Origin: an uncultured Lachnospiraceae bacterium
Lineage (GTDB): Bacteria > Bacillota > Clostridia > Lachnospirales > Lachnospiraceae
Assembly: GCA_910585765.1 (NCBI GenBank)
Contig: CAJUES010000061.1
Coordinates: forward strand, 1-19,808
Direction of reading: 5' to 3'
Length of the DNA: 19,808 bases
Shown piece after piece: positions 1-6,518 of the stretch. The number at the start of each line of letters is the position of its first letter. The first letter of the stretch is position 1. A program made the translations under genes and the position numbers. The notes under the pieces were generated by a model. It was not told the DNA's origin, ran no database searches, and saw only the letters and a list, made by a program, of their open reading frames with translations.

Positions 1-1
1 G

Positions 2-385
2 CTTGTGCGTTCCGCTGGAAACAGTGCACAGCTTATGGCGAAGGAAGGCAAGTACGCGACACTCAGACTCCCCTCTGGCGAGATGAGAATGGTTCCGATC
101 GTCTGCAGGGCATCCATCGGTGTCGTGGGCAACGGCGACCACAATCTGATCAAGATCGGTAAGGCGGGACGCAAGCGTCACATGGGCATCAGACCCACTG
201 TCCGCGGTTCGGTTATGAACCCGAATGACCATCCACATGGTGGTGGAGAAGGTAAGACCGGTATCGGCAGACCAGGTCCATCTACACCTTGGGGCAAGCC
301 TGCACTTGGTCTCAAGACGAGGAAGAGCAAGAAGGCTTCTAACAAGCTGATCGTGAGAAGAAGAGACGGTAGAGCGATTAAATAG
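2..385 (+). CDS. rplB: 50S ribosomal protein L2, C-terminal part (5' end outside window)
   Basis: This is the last 127 codons of L2, the large-subunit protein that helps subunits associate and shapes the peptidyl-transferase region. The reading frame is open to the left edge (it begins Leu-Val-Arg-Ser), so the GTG at position 5 is an internal valine and not a start. The L2 signature is plain: GKAGRKRHMGIRPTVRGSVM followed by NPNDHPHGGGEG, which holds the conserved histidine near the peptidyl-transferase centre, then WGKPALGLKTR and the basic tail IVRRRDGRAIK. Family length is about 275 residues, so roughly half is missing because of the window boundary; I see no sign of a mutation. It heads the visible part of the S10 operon, with rpsS 103 nt downstream. 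Identification is very secure. Confidence 0.97.
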   Translation, partial: LVRSAGNSAQLMAKEGKYATLRLPSGEMRMVPIVCRASIGVVGNGDHNLIKIGKAGRKRHMGIRPTVRGSVMNPNDHPHGGGEGKTGIGRPGPSTPWGKPALGLKTRKSKKASNKLIVRRRDGRAIK

Positions 386-394
386 GGATCCACA

Positions 395-423
395 GCTGAG
401 CGGTTGACAAAGAATCGCTCGGC
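395..423 (+). other. Stem-loop in rplB-rpsS spacer
   Basis: Positions 395-402 (GCTGAGCG) can pair with 416-423 (CGCTCGGC), giving 8 base pairs with one G-U around a 13-nt loop. No run of T follows, so it does not look like a rho-independent terminator. It lies in the 103-nt rplB-rpsS gap, which is long for this operon. A role in mRNA processing or stability is possible but is inference. Confidence 0.35.
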
Positions 424-488
424 GGTCAAAGAAGATCGATCGCGCTGCCTTCGGATAACAGTTTATCGATATAAGGAGGAATTACCTA

Positions 489-770
489 ATGGCAAGGTCA
501 TTAAAAAAAGGTCCTTTCGCAGACGCAAGCCTTTTGAAGAAGGTTGATGCTATGAACGCGTCAGGAAGCAAATCAGTAATAAAGACATGGTCACGTCGCT
601 CGACAATCTTTCCATCTTTTGTAGGCCACACAATCGCAGTCCACGACGGAAGGAAGCATGTGCCTGTATATGTGACAGAAGATATGGTTGGACATAAGCT
701 TGGTGAATTCGTTGCAACCAGAACCTACAGAGGACATGGCAAGGACGAAAAGAAATCAAAGGTTAGATAA
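489..770 (+). CDS. rpsS: 30S ribosomal protein S19
   Basis: S19 is a small-subunit head protein that partners with S13 near the A-site tRNA. The 93-residue product is of usual length and opens with the family hallmark MARSLKKGPFADASLLKKV. It continues with IKTWSRRSTIFPSFVGHTIAVHDG and VGHKLGEFVATRTYRGH, and ends in a lysine-rich tail. The ATG at 489 follows AAGGAGG (474-480) with an 8-nt spacer. It is co-transcribed with rplB upstream and rplV 26 nt downstream, as in the standard S10 operon. Nothing is unusual in the protein. Confidence 0.97.
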   Translation: MARSLKKGPFADASLLKKVDAMNASGSKSVIKTWSRRSTIFPSFVGHTIAVHDGRKHVPVYVTEDMVGHKLGEFVATRTYRGHGKDEKKSKVR

Positions 771-796
771 TCGATCAGTTGAAAGGAGGTTCAACC

Positions 797-1189
797 ATGG
801 CAGAGAAATATAGCAGAACAAGTTATAAGAGAAAGAGAAATGCAGAAAATAGAGAAACCAGACCGTCAGCAAAGCTTTCCTACGCCAGAGTATCTGTTCA
901 GAAGGCATGCTTCGTGTTGGATGCGATCAGGGGGAAGGATGTGCAGACTGCGCTCGGTATCCTGGCATACAATCCAAGATACGCTTCAAGCATCATCAAG
1001 AAGCTTTTGGAGTCGGCGATCGCGAATGCCGAGAACAACAACGGTATGAACGCTGAGAACCTTTATATTGCAGAGTGTTATGCAAATAAGGGACCTACAA
1101 TGAAGAGAGTTAGACCAAGGGCACAGGGCAGAGCTTATAGGATCGAGAAGAGAATGAGCCACATAACAATCGTGCTTGACGAGAGATAG
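797..1189 (+). CDS. rplV: 50S ribosomal protein L22
   Basis: L22 binds 23S rRNA and sends a beta-hairpin into the peptide exit tunnel, where macrolide-resistance changes occur in many bacteria. I place the start at ATG 797 and not the in-frame TTG at 779. AAAGGAGGT at 782-790 is the ribosome site for 797 and would be translated from 779, and the family begins MAEK-like. This gives 130 residues. The C-terminal signature KRVRPRAQGRAYRIEKRMSH is intact and includes the tunnel-hairpin tip. The gene ends 10 nt before rpsC, whose ribosome site overlaps its stop codon. Confidence 0.96.
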   Translation: MAEKYSRTSYKRKRNAENRETRPSAKLSYARVSVQKACFVLDAIRGKDVQTALGILAYNPRYASSIIKKLLESAIANAENNNGMNAENLYIAECYANKGPTMKRVRPRAQGRAYRIEKRMSHITIVLDER

Positions 1190-1199
1190 GAGGAAGAGA

Positions 1200-1856
1200 A
1201 TGGGACAGAAAGTTAATCCTCATGGACTGAGAGTCGGCGTTATTAAGGATTGGGATTCAAAATGGTATGCTGATGCTGACTTTGCGGACTATTTGGTGGA
1301 AGATTATAATATCAGGAAATTTTTGAAGAAGAAGTTGTTCAGTGCAGGTATCTCCAAGATCGAGATCGAGAGGGCATCTGACAGGGTAAAGGTTATCGTT
1401 TTCACTGCAAAACCGGGTGTCGTCATCGGCAAGGGCGGTGCAGAGATCGAGATCACAAAGAAAGAGCTCCAGAAGCTGACAGGAAAGAACGTGCTCGTGG
1501 ACATCAAGGAGATCAAGAGACCGGACAGGGACGCACAGTTGGTCGCTGAGAATATCGCACAGCAGCTTGAGAACCGTGTATCTTTCAGACGCGCCATGAA
1601 GTCCTGCATGGGCAGAACGATGAAGGCGGGTGCACTTGGTATCAAGGCGGCAGTGTCAGGACGTCTTGGTGGAGCAGATATGGCTCGTACAGAGTTTTAC
1701 AGTGAGGGTACGATTCCTCTTCAGACACTTAGAGCAGATATTGATTATGGTTTCGCAGAGGCAGATACAACCTACGGCAAGCTTGGCGTGAAGGTTTGGA
1801 TCTACAAGGGCGAAGTACTTCCTACAAAGGGAAACAAGGAAGGGAGCGATAAATAA
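1200..1856 (+). CDS. rpsC: 30S ribosomal protein S3
   Basis: S3 lies at the mRNA entry channel of the 30S subunit, where it helps unwind and guide mRNA. The start is ATG 1200 (MGQKVNPHGLRVG), preceded by AGGAGGA (1187-1193), which overlaps the rplV stop. An upstream in-frame ATG at 1176 lies inside rplV and lacks a ribosome site. The 218-residue product has the N-terminal domain, then a type II KH domain with VVIGKGGAEIE (the GxxG loop is GKGG), and the C-terminal AxGIKAAVSGRLGGADMART region. The TAA stop overlaps the rplP start (TAATG), which suggests translational coupling. Confidence 0.97.
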   Translation: MGQKVNPHGLRVGVIKDWDSKWYADADFADYLVEDYNIRKFLKKKLFSAGISKIEIERASDRVKVIVFTAKPGVVIGKGGAEIEITKKELQKLTGKNVLVDIKEIKRPDRDAQLVAENIAQQLENRVSFRRAMKSCMGRTMKAGALGIKAAVSGRLGGADMARTEFYSEGTIPLQTLRADIDYGFAEADTTYGKLGVKVWIYKGEVLPTKGNKEGSDK

Positions 1857-2293
1857 TGTTAATGCCAAAAAGAGTAAAGCGTCGTAAACAGTTCCGCGGT
1901 ACAATGACAGGTAAAGCTCAGAGAGGTAATACGATTACTTACGGTGAGTACGGTATCGTGGCAACAGAACCATGCTGGATTAAATCAAATCAGATCGAAG
2001 CAGCCCGTATCGCCATGACACGTTATATCAAGCGTGGTGGTAAGGTATGGATTAAGATATTCCCCGATAAGCCTGTGACAGCAAAGCCGGCTGAGACACG
2101 TATGGGTTCTGGTAAGGGAACACTTGAGTACTGGGTAGCAGTCGTAAAACCAGGTCGTGTAATGTTTGAGATCAGCGGAGTCGCTGAGGATGTAGCAAAA
2201 GAAGCTTTACGTCTTGCAACACACAAACTTCCTTGCAAGTGCAAGATCGTTTCTAAAGCGGATTTGGAAGGCGGTGCAGTAAATGAAAACTAA
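1856..2293 (+). CDS. rplP: 50S ribosomal protein L16
   Basis: L16 sits by the A-site tRNA and the 5S rRNA region of the 50S subunit. The 145-residue product opens MLMPKRVKRRKQFRG, the family start. It contains SGKGTLEYWVAVVKPGRVMFE and a C-terminal tail typical of Firmicutes. Its ATG overlaps the last base of the rpsC stop, so initiation is probably coupled to rpsC termination; a purine-rich stretch (AAGGAAGGGA) lies just upstream. The next gene, rpmC, begins inside the final codons of rplP, an 11-nt overlap. Confidence 0.97.
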   Translation: MLMPKRVKRRKQFRGTMTGKAQRGNTITYGEYGIVATEPCWIKSNQIEAARIAMTRYIKRGGKVWIKIFPDKPVTAKPAETRMGSGKGTLEYWVAVVKPGRVMFEISGVAEDVAKEALRLATHKLPCKCKIVSKADLEGGAVNEN

Positions 2294-2492
2294 TAAGTAT
2301 GTAGAGGATTTAAGGACCAAATCAGCCGCAGAATTATCACAGGAATTAGTTTCTGCAAAAAAAGAACTTTTCAATTTGAGATTTCAGAATGCAACAAACC
2401 AGTTGGACAACACAGCCAGAATCAAGGAAGTCAGAAGAAATATTGCAAGGATTCAGACTGTCATTGCTGCAAATCTGAAGAGTGCAGAGTAG
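2283..2492 (+). CDS. rpmC: 50S ribosomal protein L29
   Basis: L29 is a small two-helix protein at the peptide exit site, near where trigger factor and SRP dock. The 69-residue product shows the family core KELFNLRFQNATNQL followed by RIKEVRRNIARIQT. It starts at ATG 2283 inside the 3' end of rplP (11-nt overlap), with a weak ribosome site (GGAAGGCGG), consistent with coupling to rplP. Its TAG stop is part of the AGGAGG that serves rpsQ. Confidence 0.95.
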   Translation: MKTNKYVEDLRTKSAAELSQELVSAKKELFNLRFQNATNQLDNTARIKEVRRNIARIQTVIAANLKSAE

Positions 2493-2496
2493 GAGG
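2491..2496 (+). promoter_or_regulatory. Ribosome binding site deciding the rpsQ start
   Basis: AGGAGG overlaps the rpmC stop codon. It is 3 nt from ATG 2500, which is too close, and 9 nt from GTG 2506, which is ideal. This supports a GTG start for rpsQ. Confidence 0.65.
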
Positions 2497-2505
2497 AAAA
2501 TGGTC

Positions 2506-2760
2506 GTGGAAAGAAATTTGAGAAAAACACGTACAGGCAAGGTTGTGAGCAACAAAATGCAGAAAACCATCGTGGTTGCTGTGGAAGATCATGTTAAGCA
2601 TCCTCTTTACGGAAAGATCGTTAAGAGAACTTATAAGTTGAAGGCACATGATGAGAACAACGAGTGCAACATTGGCGATACCGTTAAAGTTATGGAGACG
2701 AGACCTCTTTCAAAGGACAAGAGATGGAGACTTGTCGAAGTGATCGAAAGAGTAAAATAG
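2506..2760 (+). CDS. rpsQ: 30S ribosomal protein S17
   Basis: S17 is an OB-fold primary binder of the 16S rRNA 5' domain. I favour GTG 2506, giving 84 residues that begin MERNLRKTRTGKV and match the usual family start. ATG 2500 would add two residues (MVV...) but sits only 3 nt after AGGAGG. The family signature is NKMQKTIVVAVEDHVKHPLY, followed by KAHDENNECNIGDTVKVMETRPLSK-type residues. The gene is followed by a 63-nt spacer containing a repeat-built hairpin. That spacer is where S10-type clusters traditionally pass to the spc group. Confidence 0.93.
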   Translation: MERNLRKTRTGKVVSNKMQKTIVVAVEDHVKHPLYGKIVKRTYKLKAHDENNECNIGDTVKVMETRPLSKDKRWRLVEVIERVK

Positions 2761-2770
2761 ATTTTAAATC

Positions 2771-2797
2771 AATGCAATGCAATGCGGCGCGTTGCAT
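2771..2797 (+). repeat. Triple AATGC repeat folded into a hairpin
   Basis: Three tandem copies of AATGC occupy 2771-2785. The last nine bases of the repeats (2777-2785, ATGCAATGC) pair with 2789-2797 (GCGTTGCAT) around a three-base GGC loop, giving 9 bp with one G-U. Because the 5' arm is repetitive, a register slipped by 5 nt is also possible. No T-run follows, so termination is unlikely. It sits 26 nt before rplN. Confidence 0.5.
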
Positions 2798-2823
2798 GAC
2801 ATGGTTTTGGAAGGAGAATAAGC

Positions 2824-3192
2824 ATGATACAACAGGAAAGCAGACTGAAAGTCGCTGATAATACCGGTGCAAAAGAACTACTCTGCATCAGGGTTATGGG
2901 CGGATCTACGAGAAGATACGCAAATATTGGTGATGTGATCGTTGCTAGCGTCAAAGATGCAACACCAGGCGGCGTTGTAAAAAAAGGCGATGTAGTGAAA
3001 GCTGTAGTTGTACGTACCGTAAAGGGCGCTCGTCGTAAGGACGGTTCTTATATTAAATTTGATGAAAATGCTGCTGTGATCATCAAGGATGATAAGACTC
3101 CGAGAGGAACACGTATTTTTGGACCAGTGGCAAGAGAGCTTCGTGAGAAACAGTTTATGAAGATTGTTTCCTTAGCTCCTGAAGTATTATAG
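2824..3192 (+). CDS. rplN: 50S ribosomal protein L14
   Basis: L14 is a beta-barrel protein at the subunit interface and the docking site for the silencing factor RsfS. The 122-residue product is of standard length and begins MIQQESRLKVADNTGAKEL. It contains the conserved RRKDGSYIKFDENAAVII and GTRIFGPVARELRE segments. The ATG follows GGAAGGAGAATAAGC. It is the first gene of the spc group, 12 nt ahead of rplX. Confidence 0.97.
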   Translation: MIQQESRLKVADNTGAKELLCIRVMGGSTRRYANIGDVIVASVKDATPGGVVKKGDVVKAVVVRTVKGARRKDGSYIKFDENAAVIIKDDKTPRGTRIFGPVARELREKQFMKIVSLAPEVL

Positions 3193-3204
3193 GGAGGTGC
3201 CGGA

Positions 3205-3510
3205 ATGTTAAAGATTAAGAAGGGCGACACAGTCAAGGTGATCGCTGGTAAAGATAAAGACAAAGAAGGCAAGGTTTTATCTGTTGACACCAAGAAATCC
3301 AAAGTGCTGGTGGAGGGTGTCAATATGGTGACAAAGCATGCAAAGCCTTCCGCTGCCAATCAGAATGGCGGTATTATCCAGAAAGAAGCTCCTATTGATA
3401 TTTCAAACGTAATGTATCTCCACAAGGGGAAAGCGACGAGAGTCGGCTTTAAGCTGGAGGGAGATAAGAAGGTACGTTTCGCAAAGACAACAGGCGAAGT
3501 GATTGATTAA
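3205..3510 (+). CDS. rplX: 50S ribosomal protein L24
   Basis: L24 initiates assembly of the large subunit by binding the 5' region of 23S rRNA. The 101-residue protein begins with a KOW motif (IKKGDTVKVIAGKDKDKEGKV, residues about 3-23). It continues with VEGVNMVTKHAKPSAANQNGGII and EAPIDISNVM, all family hallmarks. The ribosome site GGGAGG (3192-3197) overlaps the rplN stop with 7 nt to the ATG. Nothing is unusual. Confidence 0.96.
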   Translation: MLKIKKGDTVKVIAGKDKDKEGKVLSVDTKKSKVLVEGVNMVTKHAKPSAANQNGGIIQKEAPIDISNVMYLHKGKATRVGFKLEGDKKVRFAKTTGEVID

Positions 3511-3534
3511 TTTCAGGAAAGGAGGACCAGACTG

Positions 3535-4074
3535 GTGAGTAGACTAAAAGATTTATATAAAGGCGAGATCGTAGATGCTATGGTCAAAAAGTTCGGATAT
3601 AAGAATGTCATGGAAGTACCCAAGCTTGACAAGATCGTAGTCAACATGGGTGTCGGTGAGGCGAAGGAAAACGCGAAGGCTCTGGAGTCCGCTGTGAAGG
3701 ACATGGAGATCATCACAGGGCAGAAGGCTGTTACGACAAAGGCGAAGAGGGCGATCGCTAACTTCAAGATTCGTGAGGGTATGGCGATCGGCTGCAAGGT
3801 GACACTCCGCGGCGAGAAGATGTATGAGTTCCTCGACCGCCTCGTAAACCTTGCGCTTCCCCGCGTGCGCGACTTTAGAGGTGTGAATCCCAACGGATTT
3901 GACGGCAGAGGAAACTATGCGCTTGGTATCAAGGAGCAGATCATCTTTCCTGAGATCGAGTACGACAAGGTTGACAAGGTGAGAGGTATGGATATCGTAT
4001 TTGTAACAACTGCCAAGAGTGACGAGGAAGCGCGTGAGCTGTTAGCACAGTTCAACATGCCTTTCGCAAAGTAA
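3535..4074 (+). CDS. rplE: 50S ribosomal protein L5
   Basis: L5 binds 5S rRNA and forms an inter-subunit bridge with S13. The start is GTG 3535, placed 9 nt after AAAGGAGG (3518-3525), giving 179 residues beginning MSRLKDLYKGE. Family motifs include PKLDKIVVNMGVGEAKENAK, ITGQKAVTTKAKRAIANFKIR and the signature RDFRGVNPNGFDGRGNYALG. Codon use shifts toward CGC/CGT for arginine in parts of this gene, compared with the AGA-rich small genes around it. rpsN follows after 16 nt. Confidence 0.97.
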   Translation: MSRLKDLYKGEIVDAMVKKFGYKNVMEVPKLDKIVVNMGVGEAKENAKALESAVKDMEIITGQKAVTTKAKRAIANFKIREGMAIGCKVTLRGEKMYEFLDRLVNLALPRVRDFRGVNPNGFDGRGNYALGIKEQIIFPEIEYDKVDKVRGMDIVFVTTAKSDEEARELLAQFNMPFAK

Positions 4075-4090
4075 TAAGGAGGTAATTCCC

Positions 4091-4276
4091 ATGGCTAAAA
4101 CAGCAATGAAAATCAAGCAGCAGCGCAAACCGAAGTTCTCTACACAGGAATACAGTCGTTGCAGGATCTGTGGCCGTCCACATGCATATTTGAGAAAATA
4201 TGGGATCTGCAGAATATGCTTCCGCGAGTTAGCATACAAGGGACAGATTCCCGGGATGAAGAAGGCAAGCTGGTAA
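4091..4276 (+). CDS. rpsN: 30S ribosomal protein S14, zinc-binding short form
   Basis: S14 is a 30S head protein. This is the short zinc form (61 residues, often named rpsZ or type Z) and not the 89-100-residue zinc-free form. Cys24, Cys27, Cys40 and Cys43 form the CxxC-x12-CxxC ribbon (RCRICGRPHAYLRKYGICRIC). The C-terminus GQIPGMKKASW is the family ending. The ribosome site TAAGGAGGT precedes the ATG. Loss of zinc would be expected to affect this protein, as known for the C+ family; no zinc-free paralogue lies in the window. Confidence 0.97.
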   Translation: MAKTAMKIKQQRKPKFSTQEYSRCRICGRPHAYLRKYGICRICFRELAYKGQIPGMKKASW

Positions 4277-4279
4277 AAA

Positions 4280-4339
4280 AACCGAAAAGATTTTTTTGGA
4301 CAGCAAAAGACGCTGTCTAAGAAATACAAAGTTTCGGTT
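4280..4339 (+). ncRNA. Long two-part stem-loop between rpsN and rpsH
   Basis: Outer arms 4280-4287 (AACCGAAA) and 4332-4339 (TTTCGGTT) are perfectly complementary over 8 bp. Inside, 4292-4304 pairs with 4312-4324 over 13 bp (two G-U pairs) around the 7-nt loop AAAAGAC. The two stems are separated by an asymmetric internal loop (4288-4291 against 4325-4331). The structure fills the 114-nt gap before rpsH. S8 is a known translational repressor of spc mRNA in E. coli, through an internal-loop RNA element near rplE. Whether this element binds S8 here is inference from position only; I could not match the S8 core motif by eye. Confidence 0.5.
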
Positions 4340-4340
4340 G

Positions 4341-4362
4341 GAAGAATGCTGGCGCATTCTTC
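4341..4362 (+). other. 9-bp hairpin upstream of rpsH
   Basis: GAAGAATGC (4341-4349) and GCATTCTTC (4354-4362) are perfect complements around a TGGC loop. The hairpin begins one base after the preceding long stem ends. It is followed by GGGATAGATAATT and the rpsH ribosome site (AAGGAGG), with no T-run, so it is not a typical terminator. It probably stabilises mRNA or forms part of a regulatory fold with the upstream stem. Confidence 0.55.
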
Positions 4363-4390
4363 GGGATAGATAATTAAGGAGGAAACTGAA

Positions 4391-4792
4391 ATGACAATGA
4401 GTGATCCTATTGCAGATATGCTTACAAGAATTCGTAATGCGAACACTGCAAAGCATGATACAGTAGATGTTCCTTCATCAAAGATGAAACTCGCTATCGC
4501 ACAGATTCTTTTGGATGAAGGTTATATAAAAGCTTTTGACGTTGTGGAGGACGGTTCGTTCAAGACGATTCACATTACATTGAAGTACGGCGCAGACAAG
4601 AATGAGAAGATCATCACAGGTTTGAAGAGGATCTCCAAACCGGGACTCAGGATCTATGCCGGCAAGGATGAGCTGCCGAAGGTGCTCGGCGGACTCGGTA
4701 TTGCGATCATCTCTACCAACCAGGGCGTGATAACGGATAAGGAAGCCAGACGTCTCCAGGTGGGCGGCGAAGTGCTGGCATTTGTCTGGTAG
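4391..4792 (+). CDS. rpsH: 30S ribosomal protein S8
   Basis: S8 is a primary 16S rRNA binder (helix 21) and, in E. coli, the translational repressor of the spc operon. The 133-residue product opens MTMSDPIADMLTRIRNANTAK. It ends with the family signature STNQGVITDKEARRLQVGGE and VLAFVW. AAGGAGGAAA precedes the ATG. Immediately upstream is a 114-nt spacer with two strong RNA stems, unlike the 12-24-nt spacers elsewhere in this operon. This makes local control of rpsH translation a reasonable hypothesis. Confidence 0.97.
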   Translation: MTMSDPIADMLTRIRNANTAKHDTVDVPSSKMKLAIAQILLDEGYIKAFDVVEDGSFKTIHITLKYGADKNEKIITGLKRISKPGLRIYAGKDELPKVLGGLGIAIISTNQGVITDKEARRLQVGGEVLAFVW

Positions 4793-4845
4793 GAAGACCG
4801 GTTGGGGAAAACAAAGTTTTAGAGTAGAAAATAGGAGGTACGGGC

Positions 4846-5388
4846 ATGTCACGTATAGGAAGGATGCCAATCGCGATCCCGGCGGGAGTCACTGTCGAGG
4901 TTGCAGAAAATAATAAAGTGACTGTAAAAGGTCCTAAGGGAACACTTGAGAGAGTGCTTCCGGCTGAGATGGAAATTAAGGTTGAGGGTGCACAGATAAC
5001 TGTTGCCAGACCAAACGACTTGAAGAAGATGAAGTCCCTGCATGGTCTGACGAGAACACTGATCAACAACATGGTTGTCGGTGTGACTTCCGGCTATGAG
5101 AAGAAGCTTGAGGTGAACGGTGTAGGTTACAGGGCAGCTAAGGCAGGAAAGAAGCTGACATTGTCTCTGGGCTATTCGCATCCGGTTGAGATGACAGACC
5201 CGGAAGGTATTGAGACCGTACTTGAGGGGACGAACATTATTATCGTAAAGGGTATTGATAAAGAAAAAGTTGGACAATTCGCGGCTGAAATCAGGGATAA
5301 GAGAAGACCGGAGCCTTATAAGGGCAAGGGTATCAAGTATGCTGATGAGACGATCAGACGTAAAGTTGGTAAGACTGGTAAGAAGTAA
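4846..5388 (+). CDS. rplF: 50S ribosomal protein L6
   Basis: L6 has two tandem RNA-binding domains and supports the GTPase-associated (sarcin-ricin) region of the 50S subunit. The 180-residue protein begins MSRIGRMPIAIPAGVTVE. It carries SLHGLTRTLINNMVVGVTSG in the middle and ends with the signature RRPEPYKGKGIKYADE. AGGAGGTACGGGC precedes the ATG. The 53-nt gap from rpsH holds only a weak AAAAC/GTTTT hairpin. rplR follows after 18 nt. Confidence 0.97.
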   Translation: MSRIGRMPIAIPAGVTVEVAENNKVTVKGPKGTLERVLPAEMEIKVEGAQITVARPNDLKKMKSLHGLTRTLINNMVVGVTSGYEKKLEVNGVGYRAAKAGKKLTLSLGYSHPVEMTDPEGIETVLEGTNIIIVKGIDKEKVGQFAAEIRDKRRPEPYKGKGIKYADETIRRKVGKTGKK

Positions 5389-5406
5389 ATAAGGAGGGCG
5401 TAAAAA

Positions 5407-5775
5407 ATGGTTAGTAAGAGATCAAGAGCAGAACTGCGTGCAAAGAAACACATGAGAATACGTAACCGTTTAAGCGGTACATCAGAAAGACCGCGTCTGG
5501 CAGTGTTCAGAAGCAATAATCATATGTATGCTCAAATTATTGACGATACCGTTGGAAATACATTAGTGGCAGCTTCTACAGTGGAAAAGGAAGTAAAAGC
5601 TGAGCTGAAAAAGACCAATGACGTTGAGGCAGCAGCATATTTAGGTAAAGTAATTGCAAAGAGAGCAATGGATAAGGGTATCACGGAAGTAGTTTTTGAC
5701 AGAGGCGGCTTTTTATACCACGGAAAAATTGCAGCTTTAGCTGAGGCAGCAAGAGAAGCTGGCTTGGTATTCTAG
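5407..5775 (+). CDS. rplR: 50S ribosomal protein L18
   Basis: L18 binds 5S rRNA together with L5. The 122-residue protein has the basic N-terminus (SKRSRAELRAKKHMRIRNR) and the core LSGTSERPRLAVFRSNNHMY. It also carries VVFDRGGFLYHGKIAALAEA and the final REAGLVF, all standard. AAGGAGGG precedes the ATG. It lies in the canonical position between rplF and rpsE. Confidence 0.97.
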   Translation: MVSKRSRAELRAKKHMRIRNRLSGTSERPRLAVFRSNNHMYAQIIDDTVGNTLVAASTVEKEVKAELKKTNDVEAAAYLGKVIAKRAMDKGITEVVFDRGGFLYHGKIAALAEAAREAGLVF

Positions 5776-5791
5776 GAAGGGAGAAAATCAC

Positions 5792-6301
5792 ATGAAACGT
5801 ACAATCATTGATGCTAGTCAGCTTGAATTAACAGACAAGGTTGTCACAATCAAGCGTGTAACCAAGACTGTTAAAGGTGGACGTAACATGCGCTTTACCG
5901 CTCTGGTAGTCGTGGGTGACGGTAATGGTCACGTAGGTGCCGGACTTGGTAAGGCCGTAGAGATCCCTGAGGCGATCCGCAAGGGAAAGGAAGACGCGAT
6001 CAAGAATCTGATCACCGTTGCCATGGATGACAACAACTCTATCACACATGATTTTGTTGGCAACTATGGTTCCTCCAGCGTTTTGTTAAAGAGGGCTCCT
6101 GAAGGTACAGGTATCATCGCAGGCGGTCCTGCGCGTGTCGTATGTGAACTTGCAGGGATCAAGAATATCCGTACAAAGTCTTTAGGCTCCAACAATAAGC
6201 AGAATGTCGTACTTTCTACCATTGCTGGTCTTTCACAGTTGAAGACACCTGAGCAGGTAGCTGCAAATCGCGGTAAATCTATCGACGAGATCATGGCTTA
6301 A
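5792..6301 (+). CDS. rpsE: 30S ribosomal protein S5
   Basis: S5 sits at the mRNA entry tunnel and affects decoding accuracy; spectinomycin resistance maps to its N-terminal loop in other species. The 169-residue protein has the N-terminal double-stranded RNA-binding fold with VKGGRNMRFTALVVVGDGNG and HVGAGLGKAVEIPEAIRKG. The C-terminal domain has APEGTGIIAGGPARVVCELA and GLSQLKTPEQVAANRGKS. The ribosome site GGAAGGGAG precedes the ATG, and rpmD follows 14 nt later. Confidence 0.97.
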   Translation: MKRTIIDASQLELTDKVVTIKRVTKTVKGGRNMRFTALVVVGDGNGHVGAGLGKAVEIPEAIRKGKEDAIKNLITVAMDDNNSITHDFVGNYGSSSVLLKRAPEGTGIIAGGPARVVCELAGIKNIRTKSLGSNNKQNVVLSTIAGLSQLKTPEQVAANRGKSIDEIMA

Positions 6302-6315
6302 GGAGGTAGACAAAG

Positions 6316-6498
6316 ATGGCAAAGACATTAAAAGTTACTTTAATCAGATCAACGATCGGTGCTGTGCCCAAGAATAAGGCGACAGTCGAGGCGATGGGGC
6401 TGACAAAGCTCCACAAGACAGTGGAACTTCCGGACAATGCAGCGACCAGAGGTATGATCCGCAAAGTAAATCATTTAGTAAAAGTTGAAGAAGCATAA
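6316..6498 (+). CDS. rpmD: 50S ribosomal protein L30
   Basis: L30 is a small peripheral 50S protein. The 60-residue product shows the family pattern: LKVTLIRSTIGAVPKNKATV, then MGLTKLHKTVELPDN and the C-terminal GMIRKVNHLVKVEE. The ATG follows AAGGAGGTAGACAAAG, with the start of that site overlapping the rpsE stop. It lies in the conserved rpsE-rpmD-rplO order. Confidence 0.96.
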   Translation: MAKTLKVTLIRSTIGAVPKNKATVEAMGLTKLHKTVELPDNAATRGMIRKVNHLVKVEEA

Positions 6499-6518
6499 TA
6501 TAAGGGAGGTGTCAGAAA

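Noticed and set aside
5..385. GTG at position 5 as the start of a 126-residue protein
   Set aside because: The frame is open upstream and the sequence is the interior of L2, so the gene is truncated by the window edge.
178..429. Opposite-strand open frames throughout the window (for example 178-429, 3513-3893, 14481-15101, 17304-17804)
   Set aside because: Each lies antisense to a clearly recognised gene, lacks a good ribosome site and family motifs, and reflects the high coding density of the + strand.
404..432. TTGACA at 404-409 as a promoter for rpsS
   Set aside because: No acceptable -10 occurs 16-18 nt downstream (the region reads CAAAGA), and the hexamer lies in the loop of a stem inside the operon.
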